Below are positions 1 through 11,508 of a stretch of DNA of 64,000 nucleotides, piece after piece. The stretch is taken from assembly GCA_022497145.1 (NCBI GenBank), contig MU385870.1, positions 380,629 to 444,628 of the forward strand. The letters are read 5' to 3'. Below the pieces are notes generated by a model that saw nothing but the letters and a program-made list of their open reading frames with translations, was not told where the DNA came from and did not search any database. The DNA comes from Rostrohypoxylon terebratum. Taxonomy: Eukaryota > Ascomycota > Sordariomycetes > Xylariales > Hypoxylaceae. How positions within the stretch are numbered: position 1 is the stretch's first letter; each line of letters starts with the position of its first letter. The translations under genes and the position numbers were made by a program.

Positions 1-713
1 CGAGTCCACAATTTATGACACAGCAACAATATGGATAACACGACCCAAAACTTCGTACTTTCGGATCAATTTCGTCAGAAAAAACCGGTCGACCCCAACC
101 ACCATAAAGCCATTACTAGTTGTGTCTGTGCTCTCGTATAATGGGTTTTTGGCAAGTGATCGCTACGCTGATAGTAATGAGAAATAGAATGAGCGACTCC
201 GCTGAACGGGATCGACTGGTGCTTCGGAGGACCAATGCGTAGATCGACTGATTAGGTACCTACGAATAATTCGGTAGGTACCACTCGTGCGGTGCCAGTC
301 GTCAATCATATCGATCGACGAGTCCCCGTGCAGTACAACTAAATGTTCTAAACTGCAAGGGTACAGATGGACAGCTGAAGTTGATCACCTGCCACGCCGC
401 ATGTGAAAAATACGACAAATTTTCTTCGCGTAGCGAGGTTACACATAGTAAGCCCTAGATCGCGATCTTTTGCCTACTTCGGCGTGGAGTAAAATCGTCC
501 CGATACTGGTCACCGTAGTAATTACAGAAAGTGGCTTCACCGCCTCAAATTACGTATACCGACTACACGTAATCGGCCCTCAAGACAGCCGTCTTGAACA
601 TTCGGAAACGCAGCACTACCGGCTCCGACGACTTTCTCCATCATAAATAGATAGAGAGCCCCGAAAACGCAACGGGACCGCTCGCGGTGACGGGAATGCT
701 ATGTCCTAATTAG
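1..713. other. Left-edge region, no confident gene
   Basis: No recognisable gene. The plus-strand frame starting at base 2 is open from the window edge to a TAG at 185-187 (61 sense codons). It could be the tail of a gene that begins outside the window, but it has no family signature I recognise. The rest is stop-rich in all frames. A possible acceptor (ctaattag) ends at 713 just before the next open segment. Confidence 0.3.
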
Positions 714-1184
714 GTCATCTTTACCGGCTTGATAGTCGATATAGTACCTATCCCGCTCGCCGTCATGGGACTCATCGCCTCGCTCACGTTGCAGATATAC
801 TTCCAACTACGGAAGGAAAAGAGAGAAAAGAAAGAGAAGGAAGAAAAAGAAAGGCAGGAAAAGGAAAAGGCGACAGCAGACTTCGAGAGGGGACAACCAG
901 ACAGCTCCACCACTGCGATCGAGGAACAAGGTCTGGCTGCTAAGCCGGAACTCGAGGGCACCATGGTTGGTGTCGTGGTGCCGAAGATGGAACTCGACTC
1001 GCAGCCCATAGCAGAGCTGGCCAGTACATCGCATGTACAAGAGCTAGATTGCTCTCCGTCTCCGTCTCCGTCCGCATATGGGTCGCAGGTTAGCCCGAAT
1101 TCAGCGAATACGCCAAGAAGCGCTGATCAGATTCTGCCGGTGTCGACCAAGCCGCATGATATTGCATACGAGTTGCCTGGATGA
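714..1184 (+). CDS. Possible terminal exon of a membrane-anchored protein
   Basis: The frame opens at 714, directly after a ctaattag acceptor-like site, and ends with TGA at 1182-1184. The first in-frame ATG is at 765. The product starts with one strongly hydrophobic helix (roughly the first 28 residues). A very charged Lys/Glu stretch follows, with KREKKEKEEKERQEKEK as its core, probably a short coiled coil. The rest is a Ser/Pro-rich tail ending in YELPG. A helix followed by a basic stretch and a disordered tail fits the C-terminal end of a single-pass membrane protein, as in many fungal wall-sensor-like proteins. I could not find a convincing upstream exon, so it may be a 3' exon, a short gene starting at 765, or a remnant. 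No function assigned. Confidence 0.4.
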   Translation, partial: VIFTGLIVDIVPIPLAVMGLIASLTLQIYFQLRKEKREKKEKEEKERQEKEKATADFERGQPDSSTTAIEEQGLAAKPELEGTMVGVVVPKMELDSQPIAELASTSHVQELDCSPSPSPSAYGSQVSPNSANTPRSADQILPVSTKPHDIAYELPG

Positions 1185-1984
1185 TTGGTGCTTTATTTAA
1201 AGTCCATCATCATCATATCTTACGTGTGGAGATACACAAGGCGTTTAATATATCGGGAACGAATGGGTGCGGTACTATATTTCGGCTGTGATCCCGACAC
1301 ATGTGTTATTATGTATATAACACATATAACGGGTCATTCAGTTACACGGACCGGACTTCCCCAACTCTCACTGTCGAAGTCCGAAGCAAGTATCTTTTAC
1401 GGGCATCTTCGGGATTGAATCGGGATGATATCTCGTTCGTTTGAATATGGAAAAGGAAGAATAGTGATATCCAAATGACTATGGCACGATAGCCTAATAG
1501 CTAGAGTCTTAAAGAGAGAAAGGGAAACCTTCTGAGGGAAACCAAGAAAGCAGAACCTAGCAGAACCTTGTTTGCCTGACCCAAAACCTTGGATCATAGA
1601 GAATCTATTGATTCTCGGGTATGACAGGCTACAGCTAGGAACCGTGCTAGTTTAGCGAGACGGGAAGCTGCATATCGCGGTAATTCGACTAAGAAGCTTG
1701 TTTTGCTTGGCGCGACACACATAGTAGCCAGTTTCTCATAGTTTCGTCGGACAAACCGTTCATCTAAGTCTTAAGATAGAACAAAATCAAATACAGTGTC
1801 AGGAAATGCTGCCTACGACATCATCATAAAATATCGTATCTGTTGCGAGAATACTCTTATGCTGTAAGGTACTCTAATGACTATCTTTCTTATTGCTTTA
1901 TGGTAATTAACACCAAGTGGTGTCCTTCGAATACTCCTCGTTTCCTCATTGTACGAAAATTCCTCAAAGTTGACCTCAGCCATC
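1185..1984. other. Intergenic, no gene seen
   Basis: Short overlapping open frames only, without family signatures. It lies downstream of both flanking genes, so it probably holds their 3' untranslated regions. Confidence 0.5.
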
Positions 1985-3927
1985 TCAAGGTAAATCCCAC
2001 CAGCTCTCATGAACATCCCTCAAATCAACAGTAGCCGGGTCTTTGATATACGGCGTAATATCAGTGCTTAGATCCTCCTCCTTCCTTGTACTCCCTTTAC
2101 CAAAATACCAAGCCAACCTATTTCCACTCTCGGATAGGTACTCGTACTCCCAGTCCTCCCACCGCGGGTCTCGCAAGATGATTGTCACCTGCGCCGCGCT
2201 GCCAGGCCACAAGCCGTGTATCCTGCTCCCGGGGCGTCCGCTATTGTACCAGGAACTGCAGTTCTCAGACAGCACCGTGGTCTCGAAGAACGCGTCCGAG
2301 TACGCGACGAAGTCGTCCGAGGCCTGGCGCGACGGCTGGATCGTCTTGATCCCCTCGCGCGCCACCTTGCGCAGCAGCTTCGCGAAGAACGTCACTTGCA
2401 CTTCTACGCTATGCGGTACCGTGCCTGAGCGCCCTGACCCATGTGGCCCGTGGATAAAGCATAGGTTGGGGAAACCCGGAGTCGCGGTTCCGAGGTATGA
2501 GTACGGAAATCCGTATTCGCCGTCCTGACGCCAGAGCTGCGAGAGGTCTTTCCCGTGCGCCCAGATGCTGAAAGGGGGGACTAGGTCTACGTTGGCGCCC
2601 GTGGCGCAGAAGACGGCATCGACGGGGCGGTGCTTGCCGTCGACTGTCTCGATGCCGGTTTCTGTAAAGCGCGCGATGTGCGTCTGAATGTACTCCACAT
2701 TGTCCTCCGTGATGGCCTCGAAGTAATTCGGGCCCGGCGTCAGACGGCGGCAGTGCGGCGAGAAGTCCGGGATGATGTTCGCAAAGAGCTCGGGCTTCTT
2801 GGCCAGCCGTTTGCGGATCAGCTCCGTGTACTCCTCGCGCGACTTCTGGTTCAGCTCCGAGCCCTTGAGCCAGCTGGAGAAGCCGCGCCAGTACTTGGAC
2901 TCCAGGTCCTTCCGAAACTCGATATATTCATTAGGGTCCTTGAAGGACTCCCGCAGCGAGGCAGATATCGGGATCGGCTCGATAGAGGTCTCATCGCCGG
3001 CAAAGGAAGCCGTCACCCACGTCTTATTCCGCGCGTAATGATCTAGGTGCTTGACGCGCTTTTGTAGGTTGGCGGTGAGTTGTATGCCGCTTGCACCGTT
3101 ACCGATGATCGCTACGCTTTTCCCGTTGGGGTCGAACGTAGGATCCCAGTTTGACGCGTGTCTAAGCAGACCCTTGAAGTCATTTATGCCAGGATAGTTG
3201 GGTAGTCTCCAGGCGTTGAAGCGACCGATAGCTGTCAGAACGAAGTCAAACTCCTGGCTAGTAGTCTCGCCAGTACTCAGGTTGTGCACCTTCACGTTCC
3301 AGACAGACTTCTTCTCATCCCAACGTATCTCTTCTACCTTCTGTGAGAGCTTCAGGTACTTGTATACCTCATACTTCCGCGCAAGACCTTGCCAATACTC
3401 CCGGATCTCACGGCCCTGAGCGAACTGCTCCGACCACTGGGTATTTGGGGAGAAGCTTGTTTGGTATACGTGGGCTGGTACATCACATCTCACTCCTGGG
3501 TATATGTTCTCAAACCACGTGCCACCCTACATCTAGTCAGTATAATTGTGGACGGTAGGTTTCTGATCAGAATACTCACCACATCGGCATTCTTCTCGAA
3601 TATTGTCAAATTTATGTTAGGAACCTTTGCAGGGAGAAGTATGCCCGCTAGGGTTCCGGAAAGTCCTGCGCCAATGACGGCGACTCTTAATTCTCTTAGC
3701 TCATCGATATAGCGATCCTCTAACTTGAGAGTTGGGACAGGATAGCTAGAGTATTTTGGCTCTTTGAGTAATTCTTGGGCCGCTTCCTCTACTTTTACCA
3801 CCGGTACTTTCACGCCGTTAGTTGGCTTGTCTGAGGCTTCTTGTGGCAACGGAGACGGTGTTGCTCCATTTGTATTGGGAGTTTGTTCCAAAGTTTCGAC
3901 AGTCATATTGCTAAGCGATTTAACCAC
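1985..3927 (-). CDS. Flavin-binding Baeyer-Villiger monooxygenase (type I)
   Basis: Two exons on the minus strand: 3927-3580 and 3526-1985, with a 53-bp intron (GTGAGT..GTAG) at phase 0. Splicing joins NADV to GGTWFENIYPG, the conserved turn after the FAD-binding fold. The product is 629 residues. An N-terminal extension of about 80 residues precedes the first Rossmann motif GAGLSG (86-91). The type I Baeyer-Villiger fingerprint is intact as FKGLLRHASNWD (about 233-244). The second, NADPH-binding Rossmann motif is GNGASG (about 258-263). The protein ends in HESWWDLP. Family members use FAD and NADPH to insert oxygen next to a carbonyl, or oxidise heteroatoms; the substrate cannot be read from sequence. 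The gene is divergent from an FMN monooxygenase across 460 bp, which suggests a shared pathway. An alternative start lies at the eighth codon. Confidence 0.93.
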
Positions 3928-4387
3928 CTTCGTATAGTAGAAACAGAAGTCCAGCTAAATGAATTCTATGCATATTCATCTTAATTGTAACAGGCCGGAA
4001 TTCGAGACTTATAGCCGCCAGACCGAAGTTATCTTGAGGCGCGTTATCATTCGACTAGAGCCAAGTCGCCCACCTACTACGGCATTTATAGACAAAGCAC
4101 GCAATAGCCCCCGCCTCTTTGCACCTCCGCTATAGGACATCCGGGTAGCAAGCAAACTCATGATTGATACCATCCTCTAGTTACTATTGTAGTTACTATT
4201 GTTGCATCAAGATTAGTTCAATGTCGTGATACACTTGCCGATATGGAAGAGACATCTCTATATCATCATCGGCTGGACCTATCCGGTCTGGATGACGATT
4301 GCCTATTAATAGCGGCATCGCCAACTTGACAGGAAAATTATACGAAACAAAGCCTCCGAGAAAGATCCATATAAAAAAACACCCAAA
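3928..4387. promoter_or_regulatory. Bidirectional promoter of the monooxygenase cluster
   Basis: 460 bp between the start codons of two divergent oxygenase genes, so it must contain both promoters. It holds the GATA pair listed separately. No canonical, well-placed TATA box is evident on either side. Confidence 0.6.
4029..4049 (-). promoter_or_regulatory. Paired GATA-factor sites (HGATAR)
   Basis: TTATCT at 4029-4034 and TTATCA at 4044-4049 are, on the minus strand, AGATAA and TGATAA. Both fit HGATAR, and their starts lie 15 bp apart in the same orientation. AreA/NIT2-type nitrogen regulators bind best to closely spaced pairs. Six-base sites occur by chance, so binding is inferred. Confidence 0.4.
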
Positions 4388-6014
4388 ATGGCTTCCTCAG
4401 AGGAAAAGAAGCAGATTTTTCTGAACGCTTTTGATATGTCCACTATTGGGCATCTCTCCCCCGGTCAATGGAAGGTAAGCTTTTAACCACTGATAAAGAT
4501 ATTTCACTAACAACTCCGTAGAATCCCGTGGATAAATCAGCTACGAAGCGCAATCTTGAATACTGGGTAGAGCTAGCAAAACTGCTAGATAGAGGAGGAT
4601 TCAATGCATTGTTCCTCGCCGATACTTACGGCGGCTACGATACCTATGAGGGTAGCTTGGACAACTGTATCAGACGAGCCGCCCAATGGCCCGTTACTGA
4701 TCCCACAATCGTAGGTTATTTAGAATAATTCTCGGTCAATATTCTAGGACGTCTAATCATAAGGCGTAGCCGATCACAGCGATGGCAGCGGTGACGAAAA
4801 ATCTATCTTTCGCTATCACCGCATCAACTTCATTTGAGCCCCCCTTTCTACTAGCTAAACGATTTTCAACTCTTGACCACTTCACCGGAGGCCGATTTGG
4901 ATGGAACATTGTTACCTCCTGGAAAAAGGCAGCTTTCAAGGCTATCGGCCTGGACAATCCCATCGAGCATGATGAGCGATACCGTCAAGCCGATGAGTAC
5001 CTGAAAGTCTTATATAAGTAAGTTACTGAATTTTTTCGCCTGTGAATTTAGTGAGACTCAAAAATACCTACACATAGGCTCTGGGAGGGATCGTGGGCGG
5101 ATGATGCCATATCCCCCGACCCGGAAAACGATAGCTACGCGGATCCGGACAAGATTCGCACTATCCACCACAAGGGGAAATACTTCTCATTGGATTCGCG
5201 CCACATCGTCGACCCGTCTCCTCAGCGAACTCCGTTTCTGTTCCAGGCCGGTACCTCAGCGGCGGGTTCCGAGTTTGCCGCGACACATGCAGAAGCTATC
5301 TTCGTGTCTTCCCATTCACCAGCTATTCTCCGGCCCAAGATAGCCAAAATCCGGGAGTTAGCCGCAGCAAAAGGCAGGGACCCGCGGTCGCTCAAGTTCT
5401 TCGCAACATACACGCCCATCATCGGACGCACTGACGAAGAGGCTCGCGCGAAGTACGAGGAGTTGCAAAAATACACATCAGTCATCGGCGGTCTTGTTCT
5501 CGTCAGCGGATGGACCGGAATCGACCTGTCTAAGATCCCGCTAGACCAAGAGGTCACGGCGGCGGACTCGCTGGAGGCGAACAAAGTGCGCAGCATCTTA
5601 GACGCGTTCACGACCACGAGCGAGGACATACCAAAATGGACGCCCCGTGTGATAGCCCAGAAGGCGTCGATCGGCGGCCTAGGCCATATCGCAATCGGAA
5701 GCCCACAGACCGTTGCTGATGATATGGAGCGCTGGATACGGGAGGGTGACTTGGACGGGTTTAATATTGGGTATGTGACGACCCCCGGTACATTCGAGGA
5801 GGTAGTTGAGCTCTTGATTCCGGAATTGAGGCGTCGTGGGCTTTACCCCGATCCGCCGCAGGAAGGGGAGAAGTTGACGGCGCGGGAGAGGATATATGGA
5901 AAGGGGCAAAGTGGATTACGGGATGACCATATTGGGTCTACTTATAAATATGATCGATACCAGGAAGATCCGCCATATGTGGAAGAAGAACCTGCCAAAG
6001 ATGGAGAGAAATGA
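4388..6014 (+). CDS. FMN-dependent monooxygenase, NtaA/SnaA/DszA family (copy A)
   Basis: Four exons: 4388-4474, 4522-4710, 4770-5017 and 5078-6014. The introns are 47, 59 and 60 bp with GTAAGC, GTAGGT and GTAAGT donors. The product is 486 residues, close to bacterial nitrilotriacetate monooxygenase component A. Family landmarks appear in order: WVELAKLLDRGGF, FLADTYGGYDTY, AMAAVTKNLSFAITAST, RFSTLDHFTGGRFGWNIVTS, HDERYRQADEYLKVLY, FQAGTSAAGSEFAATHAEA and VADDMERW. This is the luciferase-like TIM-barrel fold that uses FMNH2 and O2 on aminopolycarboxylates, sulfones or similar compounds. Such enzymes need a separate flavin reductase, and none is encoded in this window. The start was chosen because exon 1 joins the conserved segment in frame. 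Substrate unknown. Confidence 0.92.
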
Positions 6015-6733
6015 GGTTCTTGACAAGAGATGGACGCTAAGTCAATTTCTTTTGGGGGGTTTCTCTTCCACACTTAATTAAAGGAGCGTAGGGTGATTCC
6101 ATCACTACTCTGTTTATTGAATTGTGCCAAAGTGTATACCTAACTATCAATCATTCTTATACTAGTATTAAATAACGTCCAAGATACCTAGGTATATAAT
6201 CGATTTTGTAGCTAGTCGACTAATCTAGGTAGATTCTAGTTCTGATGTGAAAGGTTATAGGAGTCGGTCTCTTGGGTGGCCTTGATTTCACCTAGCCCCT
6301 TGCCAAACAACAACGATCAATTATTAAAATCTATTATCTATCATTCCCCCGCACTCATTGGCCTCATACCATCTCCTTCCACCGGAGTTCGACGAAGATC
6401 GCTGACCGACCAATACGCCATCGATGAACCCCGCCCTAGCTGCATTGCGTGATCGAGGCCGTCGCGTTGCGTGATCACAGCTAAGCAGTCGGGGGCAGCC
6501 AATACGGATAGCGACGCGCACATGCTACCGACATAGTATTAAGAAGTGCCGGCTAGCAGTGCGATGTCGCCGGCATTCGGAGGCCATGATGCCTCGACTG
6601 CCAAGGTAGTTGTTTAGCTTCGGTATCGTTCAAGGGGGTATATCATCCGTTCTCCCGACCGAGAACTTTGTCAGCAAATCGATTGAGCTATACTTTTGTA
6701 TATTGCGATAAGTGGAAGGTAGAAGCAGATAAT
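6015..6733. other. Intergenic, promoter of the second FMN monooxygenase
   Basis: No coding signature. It spans the 3' end of copy A and the upstream region of copy B. One copy of the palindrome ACCTAGGT is at 6187-6194. Confidence 0.5.
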
Positions 6734-8572
6734 ATGAGTAGCGATGCGAAACCGAAGAAGAGCCTTGTGCTCAATGCCTTCGTGGAGATGTGTGAGTCTA
6801 CTTGCCCCAAAGGTGAAGTGCATGAACTTACGCCGTATACTAGGCAGTGGGCACCAAAGCCCTGGTCTCTGGAGACACCCCGAGGATGAGTCGTGGCGGT
6901 TTAACGATGTGTCACATTGGGTTGAGTTGGCGAAGTTATTAGAAGAGGCCAAGTTCCACGGCATCTTCATCGCCGATGTTCTAGGTTTGGAATGATCATT
7001 CACGAATATCGGACATAAGTTGACTAACCGTCAATGTAGGAGGATACGATGTGTATAGAAACTCGTTGGATCCGGCCAAGATCTCAGGGGCTCAATGGCC
7101 AGTCAATGAACCTTTTGCTGTGGTCGCTGCTATGGCTGCGGCGACGAAAAGTATTGGCTTCGGTGTTACGGCGTCAACCACATACGAGCAACCCTATCAC
7201 TTTGCGAGGAGGCTATCTACGGTTGATCACTTGACTAAAGGACGGTATGTTGTTGTTTCTTCTCACCGGTGATATTTTTACTCATTGTATGCAGACTAGG
7301 TTGGAATGTTAGTTCACATCCATGGAACCGCCTCCTTGGACACTGACTGAATGGGTCATATAGATTGTCACGAGCTACCTCGACTCCGCTGCCAAGAACT
7401 TGGGCTTCACCGAGCAACCCAAGGTGTGGCCAATTACCCCTGAAATAAGAGAACAGCGCTGAACAAACCAATAATAGCATGATGACCGCTACGCACAAGC
7501 CGAGGAGTACGTGAAAGTGATATACAAGCTACTAGAGTCGTCCTGGCGGGACGACGCGGTGAAACTCGACCGCGAGAAGGGCATCTACACGCAGCCGGAC
7601 TTCGTGCGGCCGATCAACCACCATGGCAAGTACTTCACGGTTCCAGGGCCGCACATCTGCCAGCCGAGCCCGCAACGGACCCCCTTAATCCTGCAAGCGG
7701 GGACGTCGCGCGCCGGCAAGCAGTTCGCGGCGCAGAACGCGGAGGCGATCTTCGTCTCCGCGCACGCCCCCGAGGTCTGCGCGAAGAGCATCAAGGAGGT
7801 GCGCGAGTTGGCGAAGACGTTCGGCCGAGATCCGAGGAATATCAAGGTCTTGGCCCTTGTCACGCCGATCCTAGGGCGGACGGAGGAGGAGGCCCGGGAG
7901 AAGTTGAGGGAGTACCGCAAGTATGCCTCGCATGAGGGAGCCCTGGCTCTGTTCGGTGGCTGGACTGGGATCGATCTGAGTAAGTACGGGGAGGATGAGG
8001 AGTTGAGACAGGTTGAGAGCAACGCTGTGCGGTAAGTGGTTTCATGCAAACCCTTACTCCTAGGTACATTGTGTGGGTGTTAACGTTGGGAACTGTAGAT
8101 CGACGGTTGAGGGCTATGCTAAGTTTGCGCCCGGAACGTCGAAGTGGACGAGGCAGACTGTCGCAGAGCATGTCGCCATCGGCGGCAACGGACCAATCTT
8201 CGTGGGTACTCCCTCGCAAGTGGCTGATAGCCTGGAGGTCTGGGTTAACGAGGCGGATGTCGATGGGTTCAACTTCGTAAGTATTGTATCACGATAATCC
8301 CTTATCCAGCTCCGCCTTCTTACATGAAATCTACCTACTGGTCCTAGGCATATGCATTGTTCCCTCAGTCCTTCAAAGACATTATCGAGCTCTTGCTTCC
8401 TGAGCTCCGTCGCCGAGGACTATTTTGGGACGACTATGCCGTGCCCGGAGGGACTTACAGGGAGAACTTCTATCAGAAACCAGGGCAGACTGGCCCACTG
8501 GATGAGCATGTTGTCTCATCGTATAGGTGGAAGGCGGGCGTGCCTCCAGGAGAGCACGTCATTCCAGAATAG
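6734..8572 (+). CDS. FMN-dependent monooxygenase, NtaA/SnaA/DszA family (copy B)
   Basis: Eight exons: 6734-6791, 6844-6984, 7040-7244, 7295-7307, 7364-7423, 7478-8031, 8099-8276 and 8348-8572. The introns are 50-71 bp. The product is 477 residues. Each junction restores a conserved family motif: DVL/GGYDVY, TKGR/LGWN, LGWN/IVTSYLDSAAKNLG, QPK/HDDRYAQAEEYVKVIYK, NAVR/STVEGY and FNF/AYALFPQSF. Exon 4 is only 13 bp. Role and cofactor need are as for copy A (FMNH2 supplied by a reductase not seen here). The two copies share the family motifs but differ widely elsewhere and share no intron position. Its start is 719 bp downstream of copy A on the same strand. The frames alone look broken; splicing explains every break, so this is not a pseudogene. 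Confidence 0.9.
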
Positions 8573-11508
8573 AGTGCCCCTGAGTACGTGGTCATGGGTT
8601 ATGGAGTATCACCGCCGCCAAGTAAATTTTGATGTCTTTTAGGTACTTAGTAAAATGGGGCGATAGGGAGGCTTGGGAATGACGCCACCTGAAAAAAAAG
8701 CCTTAGAGCACAAAAGTTCATGTATTTGTAACTTCTCACTCACCCGTTGTTGGATAACGAAACAAAAGTCCAGTCCTACATTAGTAGCAGGAACCTATAG
8801 CATACAGCTTCCTCATCCTATTCCTCTCGTACCCAACTCGTGTGCTCCATCTAGACAATATGGGTGGGTATACGAAGCCATCGATATTTTTGATAGGCCA
8901 ACGAGCACCATAGAAGACTACCAGGCTTGAGTTGGTATGGGTCACGGCTTACATACGGCTTCACTTCCGGGCGATCGTCACAGCCGCGCCAAACCCTAAC
9001 TATTGCTGGGAAGAAAGCGGGAGCGGTCCGATTAAGCAGGTAGAAGCAGAGAGGGGGAAGGCTGTCTATATCGAGGCCGCAAAACCATACGGAAATAGGA
9101 AAAGCAAAGACTGCACGTGTCGACCACTATATTCGGAGGAGCGTCAATCATGATCTCGTGCGCTATCCAAAACAAACATCGAGACCAATAGGACTTTGTA
9201 ATCTTTTGTTATTGTTCGCAACTTCGATCTTCATGACGCCACTCTGGCCTCGAGAAGGATCCGGCTAGCGGCTCATGTACTGCGCCCTATGGATACTGTG
9301 TAATAGTGTATCGATCAGGATTTTCATCCGTATCCACAGCCCAACTGCAAGCCTCCAGACCTACATCCATGTTTATCTAGATTGTAGGTACATACATATA
9401 AGACATACGTACGTCGAAGGTAACCGTGGCGTTTTTGGTACACGCAATATTACTAGATTGTCCGGTACCGCATCGCTAGCTCATCATGCGCCGGGAACGA
9501 CATGTGGCTGCCCTGCCTGGCGTCTTTGGCGTTCCTCACTCTTCGTCCTTCCCCCCCCAGCGGGCTCCCGATCTGGAAACACGATCTTCCCGAATCGGGC
9601 AGGAAGGCCTAAAAAAAATCCTTCTTCGTCTCTAAGGCTGTATCCTTAGTAGGTTAGCAGGTTACTTTAGCATGTGAATAAACGGAAAACCGTAGACGGA
9701 GGAGCGAGGATCGTCCGCTACCTATCTCCTCCCATTCTCGGGGAGTGAGCTGTAGTAATTGTGGACGCAGAAACGGTAAGGCTTTCGTCGCATTCGGATG
9801 AGAGCTAGGGCAAAAAAGAATGCACCTGTGCCTTGCTAATTTCGCGTGCGTTTTATCGGCCGCGGGCAAGGCCATGCCTTTTTCTTCTCCCGCTTCTTGC
9901 TTCTGCTACCGTTTCTTCTTTCGTTGCGACCACGTGTTCCGCGGCAGATCGACATAGAAGGGGAAAAAATGATGGAAAAACGAAAACCGTTTTTCAGAGC
10001 CTCTTCTCCCTGCCTATCTAGGAAGCTGGTGCGTAGGGCGCACGCAAGGCGCATCGGCCGGTGAGCCGTTTCCGAAACTCGTCATTTCATTTCATCTCAT
10101 TATATCGTAAGTACTACGTATGAGGTATGTAAGTTATCAAGATGAAAAAAAACGAAGCGGCATGACATATCACTGGCGCATCAATCATACAATCGACGGT
10201 CAAATATCAGATCAGCCACGGGGCTTGCTTTCGTCAACTACAGCTAGCCTGTGAACCCATAAACCCACAGTCCAATCCCAACCCAAGATTCGGATCGGAA
10301 AACGGCCGATTAGACGATCTGCACATGTAGGTCTTAACCTTCTAACGTCTGCTGTCTTGGGAAATTATTGGATGGTAATTATGTAGGTTGGTACTTAGGT
10401 AGCGTTGCATTCTTTGGTCCTGTATTTCATGTACGACGTATGTAGGTTGTGTTTCAAACATATTACTCTTATTAATAAAGAGACACCATAGAGAGCGTCA
10501 GGGTGAGAGAGATCAGAGAGCCCAGACAGCCAAGCTTTTCCTGCGCCTGCGAGGCGCTGCCTTGCCCGGCATTGGCTGCTCCCGTTTTCTGCCGCAAGAT
10601 GGGGAGAGCTTTCGTCGAATCAACGATGAGGTATGTTATATGTACTGGTCGTGGAGTCATGGATACTCTGCGGCCTACTACTGCATACTAGTATAGTTGT
10701 AGGGAATAGGGAGCCCTGGAACTGATGAATATTGTACTGGCTGAAGGGACCTAATGTATGTAGGTACCGGGGCGTCACGCATGCAGTCAGCGTCTCATGC
10801 CGCCACAGCGTCGCATCGCGGACCCCTTTGGGCATGTCTGTCTTACCCTGCTGCGTGGTTTTTGTTCGAAAGAAAAACAAGGAGATGACAGCTGCTGACG
10901 GCGAAGAGAGATGGTTAATGGTAGTAATCCCGGGTCGCCTGTTGCGGCCGCGTCGCGTCGAGTCCAGTCCGGCGCCACGAGGGTGTTTAGCCAACCATGC
11001 TTCTACGTTCCAATGTCGCCATTGTTAGTGGGATCCAATATCATGGATGTTCCAGCGAGGGAGACTTTTGGGTAACAGTAACAGCGGAAGAGACGCCCGG
11101 CGTTGCTGTTACCTACCTATACCTTCAGGGACCTTCCATCCATAGTCATAGATGCAGGGCCAGATGCATCCGGGAAATAACTGCCCAGGCGGACGACACG
11201 GACATATTCTCGCAATCTTGGTTACAGGATGTTTTACTGTGTATGTACACACGTCGATCCTGTCTTTCCAGGAATTCGAGGAATCAGGAATAGCGCATTC
11301 GCTGCTTTTTCTCAAGCTCGGCTCAGTCTGTCTCGACTCTCCAGAGAAAACAGGTTGTGGCTGGTTGGCTGACTTTCGGTCTTAACTAACTCCGTACTCT
11401 ATGGCTAAATCCTGCTACACGGCCGGGAGCATCTACCTCTCGTTAACTATTGTACCCAAACTTCAAAGATCATATCAAAGACACTGGACACTTCTCCACC
11501 AAAAGAAC
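8573..11508. other. Intergenic, no gene seen
   Basis: About 2.9 kb without a coding signature on either strand. Short open frames overlap each other and lack introns or motifs I recognise. Confidence 0.5.

Noticed and set aside
6734..8572. Copy B as a pseudogene, since its frames are repeatedly interrupted
   Set aside because: Every interruption is removed by a short intron with good splice sites that restores a conserved motif.
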